Source: VRUE01 sp963774405 (GTDB lineage: Bacteria; Actinomycetota; Thermoleophilia; Solirubrobacterales; 70-9). Taken from it: a stretch of DNA of 64,000 nt. Made by a program: the position numbers and the translations under genes. The stretch is taken from positions 558,001 through 622,000 of the forward strand of contig CAVZEV010000005.1 of assembly GCA_963774405.1 (NCBI GenBank), given 5' to 3'. How positions within the stretch are numbered: the first letter of the stretch is position 1; the number at the start of each line of letters is the position of its first letter. Below, one piece after another: positions 12,367 through 20,612 of this stretch. The notes beneath the pieces are model-generated. The model was not told where the DNA came from. It saw only the letters and a list, made by a program, of their open reading frames with translations, and searched no databases.

Positions 12367-13543
12367 ATGAGCGATAGCAACGGAGCAAATGGCAGCAATG
12401 GCGCCGGCCGCACGGACGAGAAGGTCCGCGTAGCGATCGTCGGCACCGGCAACTGCGCCAACAGCTTCATCCAGGGCGTCCAGTACTACAAGGACGCCGA
12501 CCCCGCCGAGGAAGTGCCCGGCCTGATGCACGTCGACCTGGGCGGCTACCACGTCGGCGACGTCGAGTTCGTCGCCGCCTTCGACATCGATTCCGAGAAG
12601 GTCGGCAAGTGACCTCTCCGAGGCGATCTGGTCCGGCCAGAACGACACGATCAAGTTCGCCGAGGTGCCCAACCTCGGCGTCAAGGTCGAGCGCGGCATG
12701 ACCCTCGACGGCCTCGGCAAGTACCTGAAGGAGAAGATCACCAAGGCGCCGGGGGAAACCGCAGACGTCGTCGGCATCCTCAAGGAGACCAAGGCGGACG
12801 TGCTGGTCTGTTATCTGCCGGTCGGCTCCGAGGACGCGACCAAGTGGTACGTCGAGCAGGCGCTCAAGGCCGGCGTCGGCTTCGTCAACTGCCTGCCCGT
12901 CTTCATCGCCCGCGAGGACTACTGGGACAAGCGCTTCAAGGAGGCCGGCCTACCGATCATCGGCGACGACATCAAGTCCCAGGTCGGGGCGACGATCGTC
13001 CACCGCCAGCTCGCCCGCCTCTTCCACGACCGCGGCGTCCGCGTCGAGCGCACCTCGCAGCTCAACGTCGGCGGCAACATGGACTTCTACAACATGCTCG
13101 AGCGCGAGCGGCTCGACTCGAAGAAGATTTCCAAGACCAACGCGGTCACCTCGATCATGGGCCATGAGCTGCCCGCCGAGGATGTCCACGTCGGCCCCTC
13201 CGACTACGTCGCCTGGCTGACCGACCGCAAGTGGGCGCACATCCGGCTCGAGGGCAAAGCCTTCGGCGACGTGCCGCTCAACGTCGAGCTCAAGCTCGAG
13301 GTCTGGGACTCGCCCAACTCGGCCGGCGTCGTGATCGACGCGGTGCGGCTGATCAAGCTGGCGCTCAACAACGGCATCGCCGGCCAGCTCGACGGGCCCT
13401 CCAGCTACCTGATGAAGTCGCCGCACTCGCAGCGGCCGGATGACGAAGCGCGGGAGCAGACTGAGGAGTTCATCGCGGCTAATCGGCGCGACAAGGGTGC
13501 TGCGCCCAAGGTCGAGAAGCCGGCGACAGAGGTCGAAGTCTGA
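12367..13543 (+). CDS. ino1: inositol-1-phosphate synthase, frameshifted as given
   Basis: The N-terminal frame (81 codons) gives the NAD-binding start VRVAIVGTGNCANSFIQG and stops at a TGA at 12610-12612. Skipping the T at 12610 restores DLSEAIWSGQNDTIKFAEVP and then the rest of the enzyme in the next frame, including LPVFIAREDYWDKRF, NVGGNMDFYNMLERERL and LNNGIAGQLDGPSSY. The joined product is about 391 residues, normal for the family, which converts glucose-6-phosphate to inositol-1-phosphate. An AGGAAGGA ribosome-binding site precedes the ATG. One extra base, from assembly or real mutation, is the simplest explanation. Confidence 0.9.
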
Positions 13544-13544
13544 C

Positions 13545-13614
13545 GGAGCGCCGGGGGTGAGTCTCCGGGCCGGCCTTCGGCCGGGAGTTCCCGGAGACCC
13601 ACCCCCGGCGCTCC
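13545..13614. repeat. 70-nt palindrome after ino1
   Basis: The 24-nt outer arms start GGAGCGCCGGGGGTGAGTCT and pair with one mismatch with the segment at 13591-13614. An inner GCCGGCC-TTC-GGCCGG stem fills the middle. It starts directly after the ino1 stop codon and has no T-tract. It could serve as a terminator, and in architecture matches the other long palindromes of the window. Confidence 0.8.
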
Positions 13615-13623
13615 ACCCACTCC

Positions 13624-13638
13624 CGATCCACGCTGGAT
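13624..13638. promoter_or_regulatory. inverted repeat upstream of the PHP-fusion gene
   Basis: GATCCA-CGC-TGGATC is a perfect 6-bp inverted repeat just upstream of a TCTTAT hexamer (13642-13647). Together they could form an operator and -10 box for the gene that follows. If so, the real start might be the GTG at 13658, giving a leaderless message. Confidence 0.3.
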
Positions 13639-13645
13639 CGGTCTT

Positions 13646-14932
13646 ATGCTGGCGGCTGTGTCCGAAAAGCTCTCGATAGTTCAGGTCACGCCGCATCGGC
13701 GGGGCACTGAGAATGAGGTCAATCGCTATATAGAGCGGGTTTCGGCGGAGTTGGTGCGGCGGGGGCACCAGGTGCAGGTTGCCGGGGTCGGCGATCAGGT
13801 TAAAAAGCTGATCCGGGCGTCGAGCGCGGACATCGTTCATGTCCACGATCCTTTTGCGCCGCGGGTCTCTTCGACGGCGCTGCGGCACTCCTCTGCGCTC
13901 AATGTCGCGACGTTTCACGCGCCGCAGGAGCGGGTGCTGTCGACTCAGGTGGCGCGGCCGTTGGTCGAGATCTTCTTTGGCCGGCTCGATGCGCGCACGG
14001 TGGCGACGCCGGAGACGGGAGAACTGTTGGAGCGCTACTTCCCGGCCTCCTACGAGCTGGTTGCGCCGGCCGGGGGGGATCGTGACTGGGCGGCGGTCGC
14101 GGCCGAGCTCGAGGCGATCTACCTGCGCCTGGCGGCGCGGCGGCACGATCCAAGCGGCAACGAGGAGGTGCGGCGGCGGATCGCCAAGCGGCCGCTGATC
14201 GAGGTCGACCTGCACATGCACACCGACCACTCGCCCGACTGCGCGACCCCGGTCGAGGTGCTGCTGGAGACGGCGCGGGACCGCGGCCTCGGCGCGATCG
14301 CGATCACCGACCACAACGAGGTCTCGGGGGCGCTCGAGGCTCGGCGCATCGCCGCCGGGATGGACGACATCAAGGTGATCGTCGCCGAGGAGGTGAAGAC
14401 GGCCGAGCAGGGCGAGGTGATCGGGCTCTTCCTCGAGGAGAAGATCCCCAAGGGGATGACGATGACGGAGACGATCGCGGCGATCCGAGCGCAGGGCGGC
14501 CTGGTCTACGTGCCGCATCCCTTCGATCGCTTCCACTCGGTGCCCGACTACGAGCACCTGCTGGAGATGGTCGAGGAGATCGACGTGCTCGAGGTCTTCA
14601 ACCCGCGGGTGGCGTTGACCGCCTTCAACGAGGAGGCCGAACGCTTCGCCCGCAAGTACCGGATCGTGCCGGGGGCCGGCTCCGACAGCCACGTCGCCCA
14701 GGGCCTCGGCAGCGTGCGGGTGCGGATCCACGATTTCGACGGTCCGGAGGAGTTCCTCGAGGCGATGCGCGACGCCGACATCACCCGCAAGCACAAGAAC
14801 CTCGTCTACGTGCAGACGCTGAAGCTGCTGCAGACGGCGGGGCGGCCGAAGGCGCCCAAACGCAGCGTTCCCGACGCCAAGCCGGTCCGCGGCGGCCGTC
14901 CGCGCAAACGCCGTTCGGCGAGCAAGAGCTGA
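13646..14932 (+). CDS. fusion of a GT4-like N-terminal domain to a PHP phosphoesterase
   Basis: The 428-residue protein has two parts. Residues about 8-150 resemble the N-terminal half of a family 4 glycosyltransferase (SIVQVTPHRRGTENEVNRYI, ELVRRGHQVQVAG, ADIVHVHDPFAP, NVATFHAP), but the nucleotide-sugar-binding C-terminal half is absent. Residues about 190-395 are a PHP domain with metal ligands in EVDLHMHTDHSPD, ITDHNEVSG, EVKTAE, YVPHPFDR and GAGSDSHVAQG. PHP domains hydrolyse phosphate esters. The tail is Arg/Lys-rich. The stop overlaps the next start (TGATG). Function of the whole is unknown. Confidence 0.85.
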   Translation: MLAAVSEKLSIVQVTPHRRGTENEVNRYIERVSAELVRRGHQVQVAGVGDQVKKLIRASSADIVHVHDPFAPRVSSTALRHSSALNVATFHAPQERVLSTQVARPLVEIFFGRLDARTVATPETGELLERYFPASYELVAPAGGDRDWAAVAAELEAIYLRLAARRHDPSGNEEVRRRIAKRPLIEVDLHMHTDHSPDCATPVEVLLETARDRGLGAIAITDHNEVSGALEARRIAAGMDDIKVIVAEEVKTAEQGEVIGLFLEEKIPKGMTMTETIAAIRAQGGLVYVPHPFDRFHSVPDYEHLLEMVEEIDVLEVFNPRVALTAFNEEAERFARKYRIVPGAGSDSHVAQGLGSVRVRIHDFDGPEEFLEAMRDADITRKHKNLVYVQTLKLLQTAGRPKAPKRSVPDAKPVRGGRPRKRRSASKS

Positions 14933-15598
14933 TGCAGTCGGGCCGGGCGAGAGGAGCCGAGGCCGCCTCGTCAAAGAGAGCGCCCAGCCCCATGCCCGCC
15001 ACCGACGACGAGATCAAGGAGAAGTACCTCGAGCGCGCGATCCGCGAGCTCAACCAGCTGACCCACGATCTCCAGGCCTGCCCCCATTGCCCGCGGGGCA
15101 AGCTGATGCCGGTGCTTGGCTCCGGCCACCCCCAGGCCGACGTATTCATGCTCAAGCACGCTCCCGCGGCGGCCGAGATCGAAGAGGGCGTCGCCTTCTA
15201 CGGCCGCGCCGGCAACGCGCTGATGAAGAGCTTCAAGCGGCTCGGCATCGACCCGATCGTCGTCTACGGCACCCTCTGCGTGAAGTGCCCGATCGCGGAG
15301 CCCGACCTCGCCGCCGAGCCCTGCATGCGCCGCGTGGTCGAAGAGATCGCGATCGTGCAGCCGAAGATCGTCGTCGTCATGGGAGAGCCCGCTCTGCGCG
15401 TGCTCAACAAGCTCCAGGTGCCCGCTCTCGCGCCCGGTCGAGGCGCGCGTGGGCGAGATCCAGGCCTTCACCCCGACCGTCGACGCGCTCTACACGCCTG
15501 ACATCGATGACTCACTGGACGAAGAAGACGCCAAGGCGCGGTTCTGGCGGTCGTTCAAGATGCTGGGCGAGTGGTACGAGGATCTGCCGCCCTATTGA
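14932..15598 (+). CDS. uracil-DNA glycosylase family protein, frameshifted as given
   Basis: The first frame carries the Fe-S-type UDG signatures: ACPHCPRGKLMPVLGSGHP, a motif A-like LKHAPAAAEIEEGVAFYGRA, GTLCVKCPIAEPD and a strand IVVVMGEPALRVLN. At about 15420 a CCC where CC is expected shifts the frame. The correct continuation is RPVEARVGEIQAFTPTVDAL and ends WYEDLPPY at 15598. Family 4/5 UDGs excise uracil and use four Cys to hold an iron-sulfur cluster; four are visible here. The ATG at 14932 overlaps the preceding stop; 14992 is an alternative start. Confidence 0.8.
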
Positions 15599-15607
15599 GG
15601 ATCGGGC

Positions 15608-16492
15608 CTACAGGACGACTTCGAATTCCGCGCTCAAGGATGTTTTTTCAACAAGTTCTCGGTCCGATGCGTCTTTGTAAACCTCGATCGACGTGAGGAG
15701 CCTGTATCGCCCGGGCGCAGTGTCCGCAGGGATGGTGAACCTCCAGCATGAAGCGGTTTTCCCCGGGCCAGAGGAGAGGCCGATCAAGAGGAATACTTTG
15801 GGCCCAAGTGAGGTTGGCGCCCAGCCGCTGCCGTTGAATTCTTCGATCCCGTACCCGAGCCCATAGGAGAGCCAGCCGGTTCCCTCGTTTTCGAGCCGGG
15901 GCGCCACGGTTTCCCCGGGCCTATAGGTGCTCTGGAAGAGCGTGAGGTGCGGGCCGGCCTGGGGTTCCAGAACCCGCAGGTATCTGCCGTAGCGGCCCAG
16001 CCTCTTGCCCGAGCTGTTTCGGAATACGACTTCGAGTCGGTATAGCGCCGGCTCTGAAGAAAGCTCAAAGGCAAGCGTGTATCTGCGGTGGGAACGAAGC
16101 CCGCGCACTCGTTTGAAGCCGACACTTTCCAGCACGCGTCCGGCTGAATTGATGCGGGTGAGCTTTGCCGTCACCAGCCAGCCGAGGTCCCTCTTGTTTG
16201 GGTGGGCAGCCTTGGGCCTGTAGTCGAGGTAATAGCCCGCCTTCTGCTTGCCGATCGCCAATGTGTTCGGCCCGGTCGCGCCGAATGAGAGATGGTGCGG
16301 GGCGAAGGGCACCCGTTCGCCCACCGGCTCGCTTGTCAGCGACGGCAGGCCGTCCAGTGGTTTCAGATAGTCATGCACCGGGCCGCTTTCACAGAAGGAG
16401 CCGGCACTGGCGCTGGTGGGGACAACGGCGACGAGCATGAAGATTGCCACGCACCACGCTGCGCGCCGGACTCTTGTCAGCGAATCTCCCAC
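15608..16492 (-). CDS. secreted protein with a C-terminal Ig-like domain
   Basis: The 294-residue product has a signal peptide (about 1-30, ending PTSASAGSF). The middle part (about 60-165) is beta-rich. The C-terminal part (about 195-294) reads like a bacterial Ig-like domain: FQSTYRPGETVAPRLENEG, CWRFTIPADTAPGRYRL and ending AEFEVVL. I recognise no catalytic motif, and an adhesive or binding role is only inferred. It is convergent with the UDG gene, with 9 nt between their ends. Confidence 0.75.
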   Translation of the reverse strand: MGDSLTRVRRAAWCVAIFMLVAVVPTSASAGSFCESGPVHDYLKPLDGLPSLTSEPVGERVPFAPHHLSFGATGPNTLAIGKQKAGYYLDYRPKAAHPNKRDLGWLVTAKLTRINSAGRVLESVGFKRVRGLRSHRRYTLAFELSSEPALYRLEVVFRNSSGKRLGRYGRYLRVLEPQAGPHLTLFQSTYRPGETVAPRLENEGTGWLSYGLGYGIEEFNGSGWAPTSLGPKVFLLIGLSSGPGKTASCWRFTIPADTAPGRYRLLTSIEVYKDASDRELVEKTSLSAEFEVVL

Positions 16493-16514
16493 GAGTTCCG
16501 TAATGGTACGCGTG

Positions 16515-17306
16515 TTATTGAGGTCGCGCGGCAGCGGCGACGGTGATCATGGGCTCGACCTTGGCGCTGGCCAGTCCCCTGACGACGATCGTGTCGAGGG
16601 GCTCGTAGGCGGCGAGCTTCTGTTGGGCGTCCGCGGCGTTGGCAGCGGCGACCCCTACGGTGCCCTCGGGCTCGTTGAGGCGGTCGAAGTGGTTGCGGTA
16701 GCCGGCGTGGAGGTCGCGGTAGAAGGACTCCTCCTTGGCCAGGCGCTCGGCCGAGTCGGGGCCGAGGGCGGTGCGGACGTAGCCGAAGACTGGGGGAGTG
16801 GGGCGGCCCGCCTCTTCGGCGCCGGCCTCGACCTTGGTGCGGGCGCCGGCGGCGAACTCGGGGGTCATCCAGTTGAAGAAGACGCCGTCGAACTCGGCGC
16901 CGGCGAGGGCGCACATCTTCGGGCCCATCGCGGCGAGGACGAGGCGGACGCCGGGCAGCTTCTCGCGCAGCTCCGGCAGCGACTCGCGCATCCGCGTCAG
17001 CGGCTTCTTGGAAAAGCCGGCGCCGACGCCGAGCCAGAGGCGGGACGGGTCGAGGCCGAGCCGCTCGACATCGGCGGCAATCGTCTCCGGCGGCGTGCGG
17101 TCGAGCGCGATCACGGCGACGCCGAGGTCCAGGCCCGGCGCGGCAGCGCCGAACTCGGCGAGCGTGTCCAGGCCTTTCGCACCCGGGTGGTCGTTCGACC
17201 ACATCGAGCCGTAGCCGAACTCCGCGCAGCGCTCTGCCAGCGGTCGCGCCACCTCGGGGTCGAGGCCGGCGGCAACGCCAAAGCCCCTGCTCTCGCCGCT
17301 GTCCAT
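16515..17306 (-). CDS. LLM-class (luciferase-like) flavin/F420 oxidoreductase
   Basis: The 263-residue TIM-barrel protein shows the LLM pattern: early GFGVAAGLDPEVARPLAERC, the strand FGYGSMWSNDHPG, and RLWLGVGAGFSKKPLTRM, the usual GxGxG-type cofactor loop. LLM enzymes use FMN or coenzyme F420; actinobacterial members of this size mostly use F420. The chain is shorter than typical 330-residue members. The substrate is unknown and neighbours give no clue. Confidence 0.85.
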   Translation of the reverse strand: MDSGESRGFGVAAGLDPEVARPLAERCAEFGYGSMWSNDHPGAKGLDTLAEFGAAAPGLDLGVAVIALDRTPPETIAADVERLGLDPSRLWLGVGAGFSKKPLTRMRESLPELREKLPGVRLVLAAMGPKMCALAGAEFDGVFFNWMTPEFAAGARTKVEAGAEEAGRPTPPVFGYVRTALGPDSAERLAKEESFYRDLHAGYRNHFDRLNEPEGTVGVAAANAADAQQKLAAYEPLDTIVVRGLASAKVEPMITVAAAARPQ

Positions 17307-17402
17307 GTTTGGAGCCTATTCCTTGCTCTTTGTTTGAAAGACGTGAATCTTTCTCAAGCTCAAATCAACCACAGACAACAAGCTTCAGGCTAGCCTGGCA
17401 TC

Positions 17403-17684
17403 ATGGAGGCAATGGCAAGGGAATGGACCGATGATCGGCTCGACGTCCTCAGCGAAAGGGTCGACTCCGGCTTCAAGCTCGTCGACCAGCGCTTCGAACA
17501 GATCGACCAGCGCTTCGAACTGATCGACCAGCGCTTCGAGAAAGTCGACGTCGACATTCGCGAGCTGCGAGGCGAGATGGCGGAGATGCGGCGCACGATG
17601 AGCCAGGGGTTCATCGGACTCGCGGTGGGAATGGCCTCGGGTTTCATCGCCCTCGCCACGCTCATCGTCATCGCGAGTCTCTAG
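17403..17684 (+). CDS. small coiled-coil tail-anchored membrane protein
   Basis: The 93-residue protein has near-perfect heptad repeats (KLVDQRFEQIDQRFELIDQR then FEKVD) over about 24-50, a short charged stretch, and one C-terminal hydrophobic helix (about 70-92). The heptads are also repeated at DNA level (GACCAGCGCTTCGA three times). Short coiled-coil plus transmembrane proteins of this kind are common in phages and bacterial genomes, with unknown roles. Its TAG stop lies in the CTAG target of the IS481 element that follows. Confidence 0.75.
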   Translation: MEAMAREWTDDRLDVLSERVDSGFKLVDQRFEQIDQRFELIDQRFEKVDVDIRELRGEMAEMRRTMSQGFIGLAVGMASGFIALATLIVIASL

Positions 17685-18726
17685 GTGTAGTTCCTGACCA
17701 CGTTGTTCATCCGGGCCTCCTTGGAGGCTGGGGGTGTCCACCACCCAGCACCAAGGAGAAGACCCGGATGAAGATCCACGCTAATGCTCCCTTCGGTCCG
17801 AAGGGAAGGCTCACGATGGTCAGGCGCGTCACCGAGCAGGGGTGGTCGCCGACGGAGGCGGCCGAGGCCGCCGGAGTCAGCGAGCGCACCTGCCGCAAAT
17901 GGGTGCGCCGCTATCGATCCGAGGGCGAGGCCGGCCTGCTCGATCGCAGCTCGGCCCCGAAGACCGTCGCCAACCGCACCGAAGAGCGCCGAAGAGAGAC
18001 GATCGCGGCGCTTCGCAGGCTGCGGATGACGGGTGCAGAGATCGCCGAGTGCCTGGGGATGGCGCTCTCCACCGTCTCGGGCATCCTCACCGACATCGGC
18101 CTCGGCAAGCTCTCTCGGCTGGGACCGCCCGAGCCGCCCAACCGCTACGAGCGCTCAAGGCCCGGCGAGCTGATCCACATCGACATCAAGAAGCTCGGTC
18201 GAATCGGGAAGAACGGCCCCGGGCACCGGGTTCGCGGCACCCGCAAGGGCACCCGCTCTCGCGGCGCCGGCTGGGAGTTCGTCCACGTCTGCGTCGACGA
18301 CGCCACCCGCCTCGCCTATGTCGAGGTCTTGGGCGACGAAAAGGCGAAGACCTGCGTCGGCTTCCTGCGCCGGGCGGTCGCCTTCTACCGCTCACACGGG
18401 ATCAAGGTCGAGCGCCTGATGACCGACAACGGCGGCGCCTACCGCTCCACCGTGCACGCGATCGCCTGCCGGGCGCTGAAGATCCGCCACATCCGCACCC
18501 GGCCCTACCGGCCGCGCACCAACGGCAAGGCCGAGAGATTCATCCGCACGATGCTGGGCGGCTGGGCCTACGGGGCGATCTATCGCTCCTCGGCCGAGCG
18601 CACCGCGGCGCTACCGGGCTGGCTGGAGTTCTATAACTGGCGCAGACCACACGGCTCCCTCAGCCACAAGCCGCCCGGAGCTCGCCTCGGCGAGCTGAAG
18701 CGGAACAACCTGGTCGGGTCTTACAT
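17685..18726 (+). mobile_element. IS481-family insertion sequence with CTAG target duplication
   Basis: The element is about 1.04 kb. Its ends TGTA-N6-GACCACGTTGTTC (left) and TGTA-N6-GACCAGGTTGTTC (right, reverse complement) are imperfect inverted repeats. It is flanked by the direct repeat CTAG (17681-17684 and 18727-18730). It holds one transposase gene. IS481 of Bordetella is known to target NCTAGN, which agrees. The ends and gene appear intact, so it may be active. Confidence 0.92.
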
Positions 18727-18730
18727 CTAG
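17768..18730 (+). CDS. IS481-family transposase
   Basis: The 320-residue transposase starts with helix-turn-helix DNA-binding domains (RVTEQGWSPTEAAEAAGVSE, RKWVRRYRSEGEAGLLDR). Then comes an rve/DDE catalytic core with HIDIKKLGRI, VCVDDATRLAYVEVLGDE, MTDNGGAY and TRPYRPRTNGKAERFIRT. The D-D-E residues are in HIDI, TDNG and the GKAE segment. A ribosome-binding site AAGGAG precedes the ATG. Its stop TAG is supplied by the target-site duplication, not by the element itself. Confidence 0.93.
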   Translation: MKIHANAPFGPKGRLTMVRRVTEQGWSPTEAAEAAGVSERTCRKWVRRYRSEGEAGLLDRSSAPKTVANRTEERRRETIAALRRLRMTGAEIAECLGMALSTVSGILTDIGLGKLSRLGPPEPPNRYERSRPGELIHIDIKKLGRIGKNGPGHRVRGTRKGTRSRGAGWEFVHVCVDDATRLAYVEVLGDEKAKTCVGFLRRAVAFYRSHGIKVERLMTDNGGAYRSTVHAIACRALKIRHIRTRPYRPRTNGKAERFIRTMLGGWAYGAIYRSSAERTAALPGWLEFYNWRRPHGSLSHKPPGARLGELKRNNLVGSYI

Positions 18731-20079
18731 CTCGCTGGACTCTTCTCCAGCAGCGCCACGCACTCGATGTGCGGGGTCTGGGGGAACATGTCGACGGGTT
18801 TGACGCGGCGCAGCTTGTAACCGGCCTCGACCATCTGGGCGGCGTTGGGGGCCAGGGTGGTCGGGTTGCAGGAGACGTAGACGATCTTCTTTGCCTCGCA
18901 CTCAAGCACGCGGCGGACGATCTTCTGCGAGAGGCCGGCGCGGGGCGGGTCGATGACGACGACGTCGGGTTTGCCGGCCCTCTCGATCAGCGGGCGCACG
19001 CCGGTGCGGGCGCTGCCCGCCATGAAGTGGGCGTTCTCGATCTTGTTGCGCTCGGCGTTGCGCTCGGCGTCGGCGATCGCCTCGGGAACGATCTCCAGGC
19101 CCCAGACCTCGCCTGCCCGCTTCGCCATCGTCAGCCCGATCGTGCCGATGCCGCAGTAGAGGTCGAAGACGCGCTCGCTGCCGCTGAGGCCGGCGAACTC
19201 GGCGGCAATCGCGTAGAGCCGCTCCGCCATCTCGGTGTTGGTCTGGAAGAAGGCGCCGTGCGACATCTCCAGCTTCAGGTCGAAGAGCTCCTCGCGCAGG
19301 CGTTCCTCGCCCAGGGCGCCGGTCGGCCCCTCGGTGCTGCCGGAATCTCCCTCGATCGCCGTGTGCAGGTCGACGGGCGGTTTCGGGAAGCGTGCCGCCG
19401 AGGTGACCAGGCGGGTCTGGATCTGCCCGGTGCGCCAGCCCTCGCGCACGATCAGGTTGCGCAGCACCCCGGTTCGCTCGCGGCCGTCGTAGGCGGGCAC
19501 CGACTCGAGCCGGGCCCACTCGCGGACCGCGTTGCGCGCCGCGTTGCCGCGCTCGGAAGCGAGCTTGCAGTCCTCGACGTCGACGATCAGGTCCCAACGG
19601 CCGCGGGCATGGAAGCCGAGAATCGGCTCGCCCTCGCGATCGCCGAAGGAGTACTCGAGCTTGTTGCGGTAGCGCCACTGCTCGGTCGCAGGCTCGATCG
19701 ACTCGAGCTCGAAGCCGTCGAGCTCGCCGATCCGCCGCAGTGCCTCGTCGACCTGGGCGCTCTTCTCGCTCAGCTGGCGCTCGTAGGGGAGGCCCTGCCA
19801 GGGGGCGCCTGGACAGGGCTCACCCTCGTGGGTGCAGTGGTCTGCAACTCGATCGGGGCCGGGGCTGAGCAGCTCCACGGTACGCGCCTCGGCAAAGCGC
19901 TTCTTCGCTTTCGTGATCTCGACCCGGACCCGGTCGCCCGGCAGCGCACCTGCGACGAAGACGACCAACCCGTCCGCGCGCGCCAGCCCCCGCCCGCCGA
20001 AGGCGAGCGAGTCGATCTCGACCTCGAGCTGCTCGCCCCGGTGACGGCGGGCCGGCGCCTCGCCGGTGGCGCGCTCCAC
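18727..20079 (-). CDS. TRAM-domain 23S rRNA/tRNA (uracil-5-)-methyltransferase, RlmD/TrmA type
   Basis: The 450-residue protein has an N-terminal TRAM RNA-binding domain (EVEIDSLAFGGRGLARADGL...GDRVRVEITK), a Cys-bearing middle region (HCTHEGEPCPGAPWQ) and a C-terminal SAM-dependent methyltransferase (VFDLYCGIGTIGLTMAKRA, VVIDPPRAGL). The catalytic Cys is in YVSCNPTTLAPN. The family makes 5-methyluridine in RNA; which position is methylated cannot be told. The start is GTG, overlapping the upstream stop by 1 nt. Its stop codon is in the CTAG repeat beside IS481. Confidence 0.9.
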   Translation of the reverse strand: MERATGEAPARRHRGEQLEVEIDSLAFGGRGLARADGLVVFVAGALPGDRVRVEITKAKKRFAEARTVELLSPGPDRVADHCTHEGEPCPGAPWQGLPYERQLSEKSAQVDEALRRIGELDGFELESIEPATEQWRYRNKLEYSFGDREGEPILGFHARGRWDLIVDVEDCKLASERGNAARNAVREWARLESVPAYDGRERTGVLRNLIVREGWRTGQIQTRLVTSAARFPKPPVDLHTAIEGDSGSTEGPTGALGEERLREELFDLKLEMSHGAFFQTNTEMAERLYAIAAEFAGLSGSERVFDLYCGIGTIGLTMAKRAGEVWGLEIVPEAIADAERNAERNKIENAHFMAGSARTGVRPLIERAGKPDVVVIDPPRAGLSQKIVRRVLECEAKKIVYVSCNPTTLAPNAAQMVEAGYKLRRVKPVDMFPQTPHIECVALLEKSPAS

Positions 20080-20543
20080 TAGGGCAGTTTCTTGCGCGCG
20101 CGGCGCGCGGCCTGCGTCGCCTGTTTGCGCACCGGCTCGGCCCGGCCGCCGACCTCGCGGCGCGCCTGCTGGACCAGGCGTTCCAGTTCCTTGAGCAGCG
20201 AGTCGGTCTGGCGGCGGCCCTTCTTGACCAGTTCGGAGAGCATTTTCTCGGCGTCGCTGCGGGTCATGCGGCCGCGTTTGACGGCGTCGTCGACGACCTC
20301 CTGCAGGCGGTCGCGGCTGACCGTGACGTTGCGCTCGAGGCTTTCGCGGAACTGCTCGACGCTCTTGTCGAGCCCGGTCGTCCCGGCTTTGCTCGACGCT
20401 TTTCTCGCTTTGGCCTTTTTCGCCGCAGGCTTTTTAGCCGGAGTCTTCTTCGCAGCTGCTTTTTTGGCGGCCGGTTTTTTTGCCCGCGCGCCGGCTTTTG
20501 CTTTTTTCGTCGCTTTGCCGGTTGTTGATTTTTTCGCGGCCAT
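20079..20543 (-). CDS. phasin/histone H1-like protein with Lys/Ala-rich tail at the N-terminus
   Basis: The 154-residue protein opens with a Lys/Ala/Pro-rich H1-like tail (about 1-55, repeated AKKPAAKKA units). An amphipathic helical domain follows: SVEQFRESLERNVTVSRDRL, RMTRSDAEKMLSELVKKGRR and LLKELERLVQQARREVG. The combination recalls PhaF-type phasins, which bind both polyester granules and DNA, and similar actinobacterial proteins. Either granule or nucleoid association is possible. An AGGAGG site lies upstream of the ATG. Co-transcribed with the methyltransferase gene. Confidence 0.75.
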   Translation of the reverse strand: MAAKKSTTGKATKKAKAGARAKKPAAKKAAAKKTPAKKPAAKKAKARKASSKAGTTGLDKSVEQFRESLERNVTVSRDRLQEVVDDAVKRGRMTRSDAEKMLSELVKKGRRQTDSLLKELERLVQQARREVGGRAEPVRKQATQAARRARKKLP

Positions 20544-20612
20544 TCCGTCTCGCCTCCTGGTCGTTTGGGCGGATGTTCCCGATTGACTATGGCATTCCTG
20601 CCGTGGTGACGA

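Noticed and set aside
12600..12625. Programmed +1 frameshift in ino1
   Set aside because: Kept only as a remote option: the P-site AAG would pair poorly after slipping, there is no upstream stimulator visible, and many other genes here have simple indels.
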